From Hallerella succinigenes (GTDB lineage: Bacteria > Fibrobacterota > Fibrobacteria > Fibrobacterales > Fibrobacteraceae): a DNA stretch of 64,000 nucleotides. Positions 34,088 through 43,118 of this stretch are shown here, piece by piece. The stretch spans positions 2,232,001 to 2,296,000 of the forward strand of contig NZ_PGEX01000001.1 in the NCBI RefSeq assembly GCF_002797675.1. Direction: 5' to 3'. Each line of letters starts with the position of its first letter. Position 1 is the stretch's first letter. Made by a program: the position numbers and the translations under genes. The notes beneath the pieces were generated by a model that saw only the letters and a program-made list of their open reading frames with translations, had not been told where the DNA came from and did not search any database.

Positions 34088-35487
34088 TGAAGCGTAGCTC
34101 CGGGGTAGTAAGCTTCGAGAATTTCCTTGAAGCTTTGACCGGCCTTTGCACGGGCGCGGGCGCCCATTTGGCACATACCGATGCCGTGGCCAAAGCCCGA
34201 ACCATCGATCACCCAGACCTTGCCGTTCTTTTCAATTTTGAATTTGGCGGACGGAAGGATTTTGGAACCTTCCTGGAAGAGCCAACGGGTTCTGTCGCCT
34301 TTGACGGTAAAGACTCCCTTGTTGGTCAGAACTTCAAGTTCGTTTACACGGCCACCCGGAAACGTGGACTTGATTTCAATCTGTTGAATTCCGCTAAAGT
34401 TCGACTTGCCTACGGCGCGGGATTCCTTCAAGTTCTTTTTGAATATCGAAACTAATTCTTTTTCACTGTAGACCTTTTTCCAGGTGCTGTAGGAACTGGA
34501 TTCGCACCACGCCGAATCGGCGTTCTTCATATCGTTTTGGCTTTGCAGATACGGAACGGGAGAAAGTCCCCACACTTCGACTCCTTCGGTATGGCCTCCG
34601 CAAGTGGAATGGTAATAGGCTTCGATAAAGTTTCCGTTATAGGTCAGCACAATGCCAACGGTCGAATCAATGGCTGCACTCGGAAGCGGAGCTTCTCCTG
34701 CGCTGCCGTTGTAAACCTGATCCTGCACGGTCGCGTAGACGTCAAATCCCAAAGAAGCGCGAGAATTGAAATGGTGGTAAGCGTAAGTGCGAGCCGCCAC
34801 CGCCTGAACCTTGAGCGCTTCGAACATCGAAGCATCGAGCTTGCCGATTTCATGCGGCACAACGCCCTTCAAATAATCTTCGACCGGGAGAACGTTGATC
34901 ACGTTTAGCTTTTTCGCATTCTTCACAACGAGTATTTTGCCGCGGTACTCCTTGCCGTTTACAGAAAGGCGCGAGCCTTCACCCGGGAACACCCACAGCG
35001 AATCGGACTTCGACGGCGAAACCTTCATCGAACCGGACTTCTTTTTGCCCTGCGTCGAATCGGCGGTCGTCGAAACGATGTAATCGTTGCCGGAAATTTC
35101 TGCTTTGGAAACGCTCACCAGAATGCCCACGCGGAAGTCGCGCTGTAAAGCTTCTGGAAGCTGCATCACGGACAGGTCTTTTAAAAGGCTCGCAGACGAC
35201 GCCCCTGGTTCGGCGGCGGTCGTATCTGCAGCAGGAGCAATCGGAGCAAAGGCTGCGGTCGTTGTCGAATCTGGAATGGAATCTTCGGCGTTTTCCGGAG
35301 CCATCGCCACAAAAGGCTTTTGCACCGTGGAATCCGCTTCTGCGGTCACGCTCGAAGAACTTTCCGCAAGGAAACTGGATGAGGATTCCGCTGTCTGAGC
35401 ATCTTCAGGCGGATCGGTCACGAGAGGAGGCAGGGGTGCGCAACTGACGAGACCGGCTGCGAGGAACAACAGCGGAAAACGCTTCAT
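34066..35487 (-). CDS. SpoIID/LytB-domain lipoprotein
   Basis: 473 residues from the ATG at 35487. Signal peptide with lipobox LVSC, then a Ser/Thr/Glu-rich linker (about 20-110) and a SpoIID domain: VLPVEDYLKGVVPHEIG, LKVQAVAARTYAY, YYHSTCGGHTEGVE and GSGFGHGIGMCQMGA. SpoIID enzymes remove stem-free glycan strands of peptidoglycan; outside spore formers the family probably remodels the wall. Overlaps def (ATGA). Confidence 0.88.
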   Translation of the reverse strand: MKRFPLLFLAAGLVSCAPLPPLVTDPPEDAQTAESSSSFLAESSSSVTAEADSTVQKPFVAMAPENAEDSIPDSTTTAAFAPIAPAADTTAAEPGASSASLLKDLSVMQLPEALQRDFRVGILVSVSKAEISGNDYIVSTTADSTQGKKKSGSMKVSPSKSDSLWVFPGEGSRLSVNGKEYRGKILVVKNAKKLNVINVLPVEDYLKGVVPHEIGKLDASMFEALKVQAVAARTYAYHHFNSRASLGFDVYATVQDQVYNGSAGEAPLPSAAIDSTVGIVLTYNGNFIEAYYHSTCGGHTEGVEVWGLSPVPYLQSQNDMKNADSAWCESSSYSTWKKVYSEKELVSIFKKNLKESRAVGKSNFSGIQQIEIKSTFPGGRVNELEVLTNKGVFTVKGDRTRWLFQEGSKILPSAKFKIEKNGKVWVIDGSGFGHGIGMCQMGARARAKAGQSFKEILEAYYPGATLQCISSGK

Positions 35488-36032
35488 CTTTTTTTTGCTC
35501 CAGACTTTTTCTTTTCTTTCTTGGCCATGTCGCGGAGCTTTGAACGGTTGAGTTCGCGATCCGCAGTCGAAATCACGTCCACGAAGAGTTTTCCTTCCAA
35601 GTGGTCTGTTTCGTGCTGGAAACAGCGGCAAAGAAGGCCTTCGACATTGTGTTCTTCGACGGTTTCGCCGTTTTCGTTCATGTACTTGATCCAGATCTTG
35701 CCCGGACGGTAAACGTTGCAGAAAACGTCGGGAACGGAAAGACAGCCTTCGTCGTAAGGTTCATTTTTCGAATCGGGTTCAGGACCCCATTCCGGGTTAA
35801 AGATAATGCGCGGAGCAGGCTGTTCGTCTTCGTCAGGGCGAGCAGGGTCGATCACCACAAGGCGCATGTCCTTGCCGACCTGCGGGGCTGCGAGACCGAC
35901 ACCACCTGCGTCGTACATGGTATCGAGCATATCGTGAGCAAGAGCGACGAGCTCCGGCGTCACCTTTTCCACCGGCTTGCACTTAACGCGCAAAACGGGA
36001 TTTCCGTAAATCGTGATATCTAAAACGGCCAT
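35484..36032 (-). CDS. def: Peptide deformylase
   Basis: 182 residues with the three family motifs GGVGLAAPQVG (43-53), EGCLSVP (about 95-101) and HETDH (about 140-144) for the metal. It removes the formyl group from new proteins. The C-terminal tail is Lys-rich. Three bases after yajC. Confidence 0.96.
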   Translation of the reverse strand: MAVLDITIYGNPVLRVKCKPVEKVTPELVALAHDMLDTMYDAGGVGLAAPQVGKDMRLVVIDPARPDEDEQPAPRIIFNPEWGPEPDSKNEPYDEGCLSVPDVFCNVYRPGKIWIKYMNENGETVEEHNVEGLLCRCFQHETDHLEGKLFVDVISTADRELNRSKLRDMAKKEKKKSGAKKR

Positions 36033-36035
36033 TGT

Positions 36036-36398
36036 TTACTTCTTGTCCGCAGCCTTGTCTTCTGCGTTCAAGACGCGAGCGATAGCGGCCTGTTCGAAAT
36101 CGAGAATGGTGCTGTTGCCTGTCTTCACGGTCACCGTGGTACCTTCCACGTTCGTCACCGTGCCGATGATGCCGGCAGCGGTCAAAACCTGGTCGCCCTT
36201 CTTCAAAGCCTTACGCATCGCGTCGAGCTTCTTCATTTCCTTCTGCTTCGGCATGATGAAGAACAAGTACATCACGACGAACATGAGAATGAACGGGAGA
36301 AGGCCCATGAACATGGAACCCTGTGGCTGTTCTGCACCGGCTTCCTGTGCAAAGGCGGATGCGGCGAAAACGAGGGCGAGGAGAGCGGAATATTTCAT
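36036..36398 (-). CDS. yajC: Preprotein translocase subunit YajC
   Basis: 120 residues from the ATG at 36398 (GGATTGTT before it). A membrane helix near 30-50 (GLLPFILMFVVMYLFF) is followed by IMPKQKEMKK and the conserved KKGDQVLTAAGIIGTV. Unusually, a cleavable signal-peptide-like segment (1-17, ending ASAFA) precedes the family core. It helps the SecDF complex. Confidence 0.92.
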   Translation of the reverse strand: MKYSALLALVFAASAFAQEAGAEQPQGSMFMGLLPFILMFVVMYLFFIMPKQKEMKKLDAMRKALKKGDQVLTAAGIIGTVTNVEGTTVTVKTGNSTILDFEQAAIARVLNAEDKAADKK

Positions 36399-36462
36399 AA
36401 CAATCCTTTGATTAAAATGGAATGTTCCCAATTTAGAAAAAACTGTAGGGTGTAGGTCGGAA

Positions 36463-37419
36463 TTAGGCGTGATTCATCGCTTCTAAAAGCCGTTTGTCGA
36501 GCAACGGATAGACGCGGTTCAGTTCCACCAGATCCTTGACGGCTTCGAGTTCAGCGTAGAAGAATTCGATCTTTGAAAAATCGACCGTGGTAAAGCTGGG
36601 CGATGTGTACAGGTACCCGCAGTGGATTAGGTTTTCAAATCCGCGACGTCTGAATCCCAGGGCGGGGAAAAGGCGCTTGTAAGCGGCTTCAAAATTCTTC
36701 GCCGTCACAAAGGTGCTGCCTTGCTTTTCAAAGCCTTTCGTCTTGGCCGCAGAAATAAAGGCGGTCAGGAGCGTCTGCTCGTTTGCCGACAGCAGAGACT
36801 GTGGAAGATTCTTGTTCGTCATCCGCAAAAACAGGGTGCGGTAAAGCAACGCCGGAAGGTTCTTGCGGTAAAAGTGAATTTGTGTGTTTTCACCGGGAAG
36901 GAGCTCGGCAATGCCAAGGCCGCACAGACCGCGGAGAAGTTCAAAGGTTTCGTTGTAGCCGAGACCGTTGACTACGCGCAAATCATCGATCATCGGTTCC
37001 AAATCGAAGGTGTCTTTTTTGACGTGGCGAATGTAGCGTGCGCAAAGGAAAAAGAGCGTCGGCAGAGCGTGAATTTTGTCGAGCTTCGCCTTGTTTTCTT
37101 TTAAAACTTGTTTGCGCTTGGCGAGAATGCTTAAAATCTGCGGAAACCAAACAGGAAGCTTTTCCGTTGCCGCCTGCAGGTCTTCTTTGGAAACTTCTTC
37201 CACGTCCACGGATTCCATGGCGCGGAGGGTGTACGGGTATGGTTGCTTGTGAAAAAGCGCTTCAATGCCGACGACGGAACGCGGGCCCACAGTGCCTTCG
37301 TTGCGAAGCTTGGAACCTTCCTTCTTTTGAATCAAAAGCTCGCCCTTGTGAACGACAAAGAGCTTCTGGATTTCACTGCCTTCCTTGAACAGGATGTCGC
37401 GGGAATGGAGCTTTTTCAT
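36463..37419 (-). CDS. Cyclic-nucleotide-binding-domain-like protein, copy 1
   Basis: 318 residues: N-terminal beta-roll of the cAMP-receptor type (about 5-85: FKEGSEIQKLFVVHKGELLI), then helices. The phosphate-binding cassette is not canonical: in place of PRxA there is PYPYTLRA, so nucleotide binding is doubtful. No DNA-binding motif is obvious at the C-terminus. Paralogue of the next gene, which overlaps it by 4 bp. Confidence 0.75.
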   Translation of the reverse strand: MKKLHSRDILFKEGSEIQKLFVVHKGELLIQKKEGSKLRNEGTVGPRSVVGIEALFHKQPYPYTLRAMESVDVEEVSKEDLQAATEKLPVWFPQILSILAKRKQVLKENKAKLDKIHALPTLFFLCARYIRHVKKDTFDLEPMIDDLRVVNGLGYNETFELLRGLCGLGIAELLPGENTQIHFYRKNLPALLYRTLFLRMTNKNLPQSLLSANEQTLLTAFISAAKTKGFEKQGSTFVTAKNFEAAYKRLFPALGFRRRGFENLIHCGYLYTSPSFTTVDFSKIEFFYAELEAVKDLVELNRVYPLLDKRLLEAMNHA

Positions 37420-38339
37420 GAGAGCCCCCGAATGTTGTGTTCCGCGTGGAGTGCGCTCAGGTAGCGGTCGAGCATTTCCGTTTCGAGGAAGAGCTTTTCC
37501 GAGTCTTCGGAAAGTTCGCTAAAGATGCCGAGTTCCACAAAGCGAATGATCACAATTATATCTGCCTTGGGAGTGGCGAGCTGCAAGTACTTAAGCCAAT
37601 CTTTGCGGGAACGGGTGAAGAGCGAATCTTCAAGACCCAAGAATTCAAGGCAGGAACGTTCACGTGGCGAAAGTCCAAATGGGGGATAGGTTTCCCCGTG
37701 GCGCTCCGAGCGTAGATAGTCCACAAGGATGTGGAAAAGCTTTGGCTTTACAAGCAACATTTGGGCGTTCGGCTTTCCGTCTGCGCCCGGTTTGAGTTTG
37801 ACAAACTGGCGACGGATCAGCTCCTTGAGGGCCTTTGCCGTTTCGTCCTTGCTTGCGCGGCTTTGCCACATGTATTCCTTGACCACCGTGGCTGTATCCA
37901 AAGGCTTGTTTTCGGCGCGGAGGGCGAGGAACTTGGCAAAGCTTTCAAGAGAATTCTTGTAATTCGGTTTGACCGCAGCCTGCTTTAGCTGCTGCATATC
38001 CTTGACGATCGAGTTGATCGTGGCGAGCATCCACGCAGGGGCCGCTTTGAGGACGGCTCCGAGGCATTTCTGATCGATCTTTACCAGAGTCGAATCTTTG
38101 CCTGCGCGTATATGATATGCGAAAGGCGTCCCATCCATCACGGAGGTGACGCCAATCAGAGATCCTTGCGGAATGGACTTCAGAATTTGATTATCGTCAA
38201 AGGCTTCAAGTAAGCCTTCTTCGACAAAGAGCATTTCGGAAGTCTTTTGACCTTTTTTAAAAACAACAAAACCCGCTTGAACGGTAAAACGCTCAAACGG
38301 GAAATTCAAGTCGCTTGTAACGGGATTGCCCGAAATCAA
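37416..38339 (-). CDS. Cyclic-nucleotide-binding-domain-like protein, copy 2
   Basis: 307 residues with a similar beta-roll (FVVFKKGQKTSEMLFVEEGLLEAF) and cassette LIGVTSVMDGTPFAYHIRA, again without the Arg. The start appears to be a TTG at 38339, 18 bp after rplS; no ATG is near. The C-terminal half is helical, with a winged-helix-like stretch (ETAKALKELIRRQFVKL). It sits in the rplS operon. Confidence 0.7.
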   Translation of the reverse strand: MISGNPVTSDLNFPFERFTVQAGFVVFKKGQKTSEMLFVEEGLLEAFDDNQILKSIPQGSLIGVTSVMDGTPFAYHIRAGKDSTLVKIDQKCLGAVLKAAPAWMLATINSIVKDMQQLKQAAVKPNYKNSLESFAKFLALRAENKPLDTATVVKEYMWQSRASKDETAKALKELIRRQFVKLKPGADGKPNAQMLLVKPKLFHILVDYLRSERHGETYPPFGLSPRERSCLEFLGLEDSLFTRSRKDWLKYLQLATPKADIIVIIRFVELGIFSELSEDSEKLFLETEMLDRYLSALHAEHNIRGLS

Positions 38340-38357
38340 CGGGAACCGCCGGTCAAA

Positions 38358-38708
38358 TTAGTCTTCGCGCTTTTCGATACGAGCAGCCTTGCCCTGGAGC
38401 TTACGCATGTAGTAAATACGAGCTTGGTGGACCTTACCTGCGCGGTTGATTTCGAAAGAAGCGATACGCGGGCTGTGAACCGGGAAGATACGTTCGATGG
38501 CAACGCCGTCGGTCGTCTTGCGAACGGTAACGGTTGCGCCAAGGCCTGTATTCTTCTTCATCTGAATGACAACACCCTTGAACGGCTGGATGCGTTCCTT
38601 GCTGCCTTCGAGAACCTTCACGTTAACCGTGATGGTGTCGCCGGTACGAATTGCCGGAATATCCGTTTTCTTGTTTTCGTTCTGAATTGCTTCGATGTTA
38701 AGGGACAT
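38358..38708 (-). CDS. rplS: 50S ribosomal protein L19
   Basis: 116 residues; FKGVVIQMKKNTGLGATVTVRK and RAGKVHQARIYYMRKLQGKAARI are L19 signatures. It lies at the 30S-50S interface. Last of the rpsP-rimM-trmD-rplS set. Confidence 0.97.
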   Translation of the reverse strand: MSLNIEAIQNENKKTDIPAIRTGDTITVNVKVLEGSKERIQPFKGVVIQMKKNTGLGATVTVRKTTDGVAIERIFPVHSPRIASFEINRAGKVHQARIYYMRKLQGKAARIEKRED

Positions 38709-38723
38709 ATTCTGTGACCTCTG

Positions 38724-39431
38724 TTATTGTGTGCCAAATTTAGTATCTATTTGCAATTTTTCGTAGATGTCCGGGCGTCTTTCTTTAGTTCTTTTTAAAG
38801 ATTCTGCCGTTCTCCACTCGGAAATTCGCTTATGATGCCCCGAAAGGAGCACCTCAGGGACGGATTTTCCTTCAAAAACCTCTGGTCTGGTATAGACGGG
38901 CCAGCCGAGAGGTCCCTGAGCAAAAGAGTCTGTGTCTCCGGATTCCTTGTGACCGAGAGCTCCCGGTAGGAGCCTGACCACTGCATCGGTCAAAAGCATG
39001 GCCGGAAGTTCGCCACCGCTTACGACAAAGTCGCCGATGGAAATTTCCATGTCCACGTAATCTTCACGGATACGTTCGTCGATTCCCTTGTAATGACCAC
39101 AGACGAGTACCAGGTGGCTTTCTTTCGAAAGGTCCGATACGATCTTGTGGGTCAAAGGGACGCCGTCCGCCGTGAGATAGATGACCTTGCCCCCATCTTC
39201 CTTGACGTGCGTGCTTTGGATGGCACGAGCCAGGGGTTCCGGTCGGAGCACCATGCCCGGTTCGCCACCGTAGGGCGAATCGTCTACCTGACCGTATTCG
39301 TTCACGGCGAAGTTGCGGAGATAGATCGTGTTGAACGAAAAAAGCTCGTTCTTCTGGGCTCTGCCGATAATGGAATGTTCTAACGGTGCGAACATTTCGG
39401 GGAAGATGGTGATGCATTCGATCTTCATCAT
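38724..39431 (-). CDS. trmD: tRNA (guanine37-N1)-methyltransferase
   Basis: 235 residues; DDSPYGGEPGMVLRPEP and the SAM-binding trefoil knot (VCGHYKGIDERI, SIGDFVVSGGELPA) identify TrmD. It makes m1G37 in tRNA, preventing frameshifts. Overlaps rimM by 4 bp. Confidence 0.97.
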   Translation of the reverse strand: MMKIECITIFPEMFAPLEHSIIGRAQKNELFSFNTIYLRNFAVNEYGQVDDSPYGGEPGMVLRPEPLARAIQSTHVKEDGGKVIYLTADGVPLTHKIVSDLSKESHLVLVCGHYKGIDERIREDYVDMEISIGDFVVSGGELPAMLLTDAVVRLLPGALGHKESGDTDSFAQGPLGWPVYTRPEVFEGKSVPEVLLSGHHKRISEWRTAESLKRTKERRPDIYEKLQIDTKFGTQ

Positions 39432-39967
39432 CCAACCCTCATGTCGAAAAGCTTGGCGAGGAACGCTTCCGAAATTTGTACGGTGCGTTTTTCGCTGTCG
39501 ATTTCACCGACGCATTCCTTGATCCACGGGGCGAGGATCTCGCTTCCTTTGTATGTAAAACGGAATGCGTTTACACTGGGAAGCTGCTCTACCGAAAGGA
39601 CGCTCCCGATAACCGATCCGGAGTCTCCGATAATGGAGAAACCTTCGAGGTCCGAGAAGTAATATTTGCCTTCGGGTGCGGGAATCCGTTCTTCCATGGG
39701 AACGCCGATGTCCGCATTCACCAAGTTCTGCACGGCTTCCGACGAATCGTAACCCTTGAACTTGAGAATCCAGATATCGTTTGCAACGCGAGCGCTTTCC
39801 ACTTCGAGAGCGAGAGTCGAAGCTTTTATAAGCGCAAAGACCGTCGTGAACTTTTTACAACGGTTCAAATCGTGCGTCTGGGGTGCACACTTGATTTCGC
39901 CCTTGAATCCGTGGGTTCTCATCAAATGGCCAACGACGACCAGGTCTTTTGCGTGAACGTTTTCCAT
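39428..39967 (-). CDS. rimM: Ribosome maturation factor RimM
   Basis: 179 residues; N-terminal VVGHLMRTHGFKGEIK and C-terminal PRC-barrel with YYFSDLEG and LAPWIKECV. It helps assemble the 30S head with protein S19. Follows a hairpin after rpsP. Confidence 0.93.
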   Translation of the reverse strand: MENVHAKDLVVVGHLMRTHGFKGEIKCAPQTHDLNRCKKFTTVFALIKASTLALEVESARVANDIWILKFKGYDSSEAVQNLVNADIGVPMEERIPAPEGKYYFSDLEGFSIIGDSGSVIGSVLSVEQLPSVNAFRFTYKGSEILAPWIKECVGEIDSEKRTVQISEAFLAKLFDMRVG

Positions 39968-39972
39968 GTTTC

Positions 39973-40009
39973 AAAAGAAAACCCCGTGCATTTTATGCGG
40001 CACAGGGTT
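39973..40009 (-). terminator. Partial terminator/attenuator between rpsP and rimM
   Basis: A 10-bp stem with one G-U (39980-39989 with 40000-40009) followed on the minus strand by TTTCTTTT. It probably lowers rimM-trmD expression relative to rpsP, as seen with this operon elsewhere. Confidence 0.65.
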
Positions 40010-40029
40010 CTGCATTCATAGACTTTGGA

Positions 40030-40431
40030 TTAAGCCTGAGCGTCAGCGGCCGGAGCTTCCTTCGCAGCCTTTTCAGCTTCGAGACGTGCCTTAGCCTTCG
40101 GACCGAGCTTAGCCTTCTTTTCCTTAGCAGCACGCGGAGTAGCGTTCTTGCCTTCGATGGAACGGCCAGCCTTGAGTTCGTGGAAGAGGTCCATGATGCC
40201 GACCTTCTTGAGGAGGGAAGCGACGGTATCAGACGGCTGAGCACCAGTCTTGAGCCACTTGAGAACCTTTTCCTGATCGAAAGCGATCACCGGCTGCTTG
40301 TGGTTCGGATCGTAGAAACCGACCTGTTCGATGAAACTATCGTTACGAGCCTTACGGTTGTCGATGACGACTGCACGATAGACGGAGTGGTGACGCTTGC
40401 CAAAACGGGCGAGACGGATAACTGTAGACAT
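40030..40431 (-). CDS. rpsP: 30S ribosomal protein S16
   Basis: 133 residues; VIRLARFGKRHHSVYRAVV and RNDSFIEQVGFYDP are S16 signatures. The C-terminal ~45 residues are an Ala/Lys-rich extension, longer than in most bacteria. AATATA at 40462-40467 (TATATT on the minus strand) is the likely -10 box. Confidence 0.97.
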   Translation of the reverse strand: MSTVIRLARFGKRHHSVYRAVVIDNRKARNDSFIEQVGFYDPNHKQPVIAFDQEKVLKWLKTGAQPSDTVASLLKKVGIMDLFHELKAGRSIEGKNATPRAAKEKKAKLGPKAKARLEAEKAAKEAPAADAQA

Positions 40432-40546
40432 TAAAAGTACCTCTTGTTGAGTTCGGGACCAAATATAGAAAGAAATTCAAAAAAATCCGTCATTTGATAA
40501 CAAATTAATTTAAAAAAGTTTAAAATTGGCGTTTTTTGACGAATTT

Positions 40547-43006
40547 TTAAGCTTTTTTACGGTCCTTCCAAACTTCGGTATGGAAAAGTTGACCCTGGGA
40601 AACGCCGTATTTCTCTTCGGCGCCAATCAGTTTGGCCGCGGTCGCAAGCGAAAGCTTGCCACGGATCGCTTGTGCGTAAAGGCGGGTCTTGTCGGCGACT
40701 TCGTTTGCGCTTTCTTCGAGCATTTCAAGGCGGAACTTGCGCACGCCGAGCTTTTTGAAGGCCGGGACAAGGTTCAGCGCGGACTGCGGGCGCTCCAGGT
40801 ATAGCGTGTTGCGGCATTCCGCATCGGGAACGAGCGAGTGCAAGGCTCCTTTGTGATCGAGAATGTCGATATGATGCTTGGAACAAATCTGTTTGCAGTA
40901 GGGGAACCTTTCGGCGCTAGTCAGGTTTGCCGCGTATAGGCAATGCTCCATGTAGAAGGCGGGCAAATGCTCAAAGACCGAGACTTCAAAGTGAGCGCCG
41001 CCGAAGTTTTCCAAAAGCTTTTCTGTGCCGATCGCATTTAGGTCAAGCGACGGATGCAAGGAGCGCAGGCCCTGTGAAAGGAACCATTCCGCAGAAAGGA
41101 TGTTCGAAACGTTCAGGCTGTAATCGCCTTCGAGCGGAATTCCGGAATCTTGCAAATAAACGAGGGCGCCTGGATTTCGCACCAGAATAAAGTCCGGCTT
41201 GAGATCGACGAGCTTTTTCAAGTTCTGCGTTTCGCCCTCTTTTAAAACGCGAATCGTGGCGACGCCCGCCTGAAACCCGAGTTCGCGAACGCGTTCCATC
41301 GGCTTCTTGTAATCCACGCCCCAGTCAAGGTCCAAGATTACACGGTCGATGTCCAAGCCTTGGAGCATTTCAAGCTGCTTCGGGTTGCGGACGAGAACCG
41401 TAATCTGCTCCGATTCTTCTGCAGAATTTTGATATGCGGAACGGGCGTTTGCGATCAGAGCCCTGCCGCGTTCTGCCGAGGCTTCGGACGGGTGGCTTTC
41501 AAAACGTGCGTTGTCGAGAGCTTCGACTGCCGCCTTGCGTAAATTGCGCACTTCCTTGTCGATTACAAAAGCGTCGCTTGGAATGTCTTCGCGTATTTCG
41601 TTTGCAAAGTAAGCGGTGCCGGTAAGAGCCGAAAGTTCTTTTTGGATGCGTGCCGAATTGTCGCGCGGAGTCTTGGCGCGTTCTAGAGTCTTTTCGGATT
41701 GGACTTGGACTTTGTGCCCGTCCGAGTCTTGGATTTCCAAAGAAAGCGGTTCGCCATAGTTTGCGAACAGGCGCATTTTCACGGGGAACTTGAGTTCGTT
41801 TTTTCGTTCGGCAAAAGTCCTGTGTAAACGTTTTTCCATCGCCGGGGAATCGTTGCGGAAGGCGCTCATGCCCGGATGTACACGGCGAAAATCAAAGATG
41901 TTCCCGAATTCGAGAAGGGTCTTGTCGCCGTTAAACTTGTAACTGAAAAGACGGCTGCCTGCAGAGTTTTCTTCGCCCGGATCTTCAAAAAGAATTCCGT
42001 CGCCCGCTTCCAAAGGATGGCGGCCTTCCACGAGGACGCTCTTGCGGTCTACACGGATGACCTTTCCCAAGTACATGCCGTGGTGATTTGAAAAGGTACC
42101 GTTGACTAGGGTCTGCTGATTCACGCCGCGGAGCCAGCCCGCATGCAAGCCTCTCGAAAAGAGCACTTCCAAAGGCTCGCGATTCTTTTCGCTCACGGAA
42201 CCCTTGTCGAGTTTTTCTCGGAAAGCGATGGTCGTTGCCGCCACGTATTCCGGACTCTTCAAGCGGCCTTCGATTTTAAACGATTTGACTCCGATCTTTT
42301 TTAATTCATCGAGTTCATCGATTGCGGAAAGGTCGCGCGGGCTGAACAGATAGCGCTTGCCGTGCAAATCGAAAGGCTTTCCGTCCACAAGCATCTTGTA
42401 CGGAAGGCGACAGCTCTGGGCGCACTGCCCACGGTTCGCGGAACGCCCACCGATATTTTCACTGGTGAGGCATTGCCCGCTGAACGAAACGCAAAGCGCT
42501 CCATGTACAAAAACTTCGAGTTCAAGCGGAGTCCGGCTCGCCACGTTCTGAATGTCTTCAAGCGACATTTCGCGGGCGAGAACGGCTCTTGTACAGCCAA
42601 GACGTTCCGCCATTTGGACGCCTTCCGCTGAAGCGATCGTCATCTGCGTCGAAGCGTGAATTTCGACTCCCGGCGCGACCGCCTTAAAAAGGCGCATCAG
42701 GCCCACATCCTGAATAATCATAGCATCCGGTTCAAGGGCCGCGATATTTTCAATAAATTCCGGCAGGGAATCAATTTCGTCTTCAAAAACCAGAATATTC
42801 ATTGCGAGAAAGGTGCGCACATGGCGGATTCTCGCATAGCGGATCATCTCCCGAACGTCTTCGAAGGAAAAGTCCAGGGATCTTCCGCGGGCATTCCAGT
42901 GCGGAACGCCAAAATAAACGGCGTTAGCGCCGTTTTCCACGGCGGCGAAGAACATTTCCTTGTTGCCCACGGGGAGCATGAGTTCGAATTTTTGGGAGGC
43001 ATCCAT
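40547..43006 (-). CDS. U32 family peptidase-like protein (RlhA-type)
   Basis: 819 residues: U32 domain (LMLPVGNKEMFFAAVENGANAVYFG, then EVFVHGALCVSFSGQC with the four-Cys cluster region about 155-195) and a C-terminal DUF3656-like and collagenase-like part. The long form resembles RlhA, which adds a hydroxyl to 23S rRNA C2501; U32 proteins use an iron-sulfur cluster. Activity is not certain. About 115 bp upstream of rpsP on the same strand. Confidence 0.85.
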   Translation of the reverse strand: MDASQKFELMLPVGNKEMFFAAVENGANAVYFGVPHWNARGRSLDFSFEDVREMIRYARIRHVRTFLAMNILVFEDEIDSLPEFIENIAALEPDAMIIQDVGLMRLFKAVAPGVEIHASTQMTIASAEGVQMAERLGCTRAVLAREMSLEDIQNVASRTPLELEVFVHGALCVSFSGQCLTSENIGGRSANRGQCAQSCRLPYKMLVDGKPFDLHGKRYLFSPRDLSAIDELDELKKIGVKSFKIEGRLKSPEYVAATTIAFREKLDKGSVSEKNREPLEVLFSRGLHAGWLRGVNQQTLVNGTFSNHHGMYLGKVIRVDRKSVLVEGRHPLEAGDGILFEDPGEENSAGSRLFSYKFNGDKTLLEFGNIFDFRRVHPGMSAFRNDSPAMEKRLHRTFAERKNELKFPVKMRLFANYGEPLSLEIQDSDGHKVQVQSEKTLERAKTPRDNSARIQKELSALTGTAYFANEIREDIPSDAFVIDKEVRNLRKAAVEALDNARFESHPSEASAERGRALIANARSAYQNSAEESEQITVLVRNPKQLEMLQGLDIDRVILDLDWGVDYKKPMERVRELGFQAGVATIRVLKEGETQNLKKLVDLKPDFILVRNPGALVYLQDSGIPLEGDYSLNVSNILSAEWFLSQGLRSLHPSLDLNAIGTEKLLENFGGAHFEVSVFEHLPAFYMEHCLYAANLTSAERFPYCKQICSKHHIDILDHKGALHSLVPDAECRNTLYLERPQSALNLVPAFKKLGVRKFRLEMLEESANEVADKTRLYAQAIRGKLSLATAAKLIGAEEKYGVSQGQLFHTEVWKDRKKA

Positions 43007-43118
43007 TGGTTAATAATTTAGAAAATGTTCTTAAGTATTACCATTCATCGGAAAATAGTGTTTTTTGATTTTAAATAATTTTAAATTAATCCAATCAAAT
43101 TCGTCTACAAGGTGTTTT

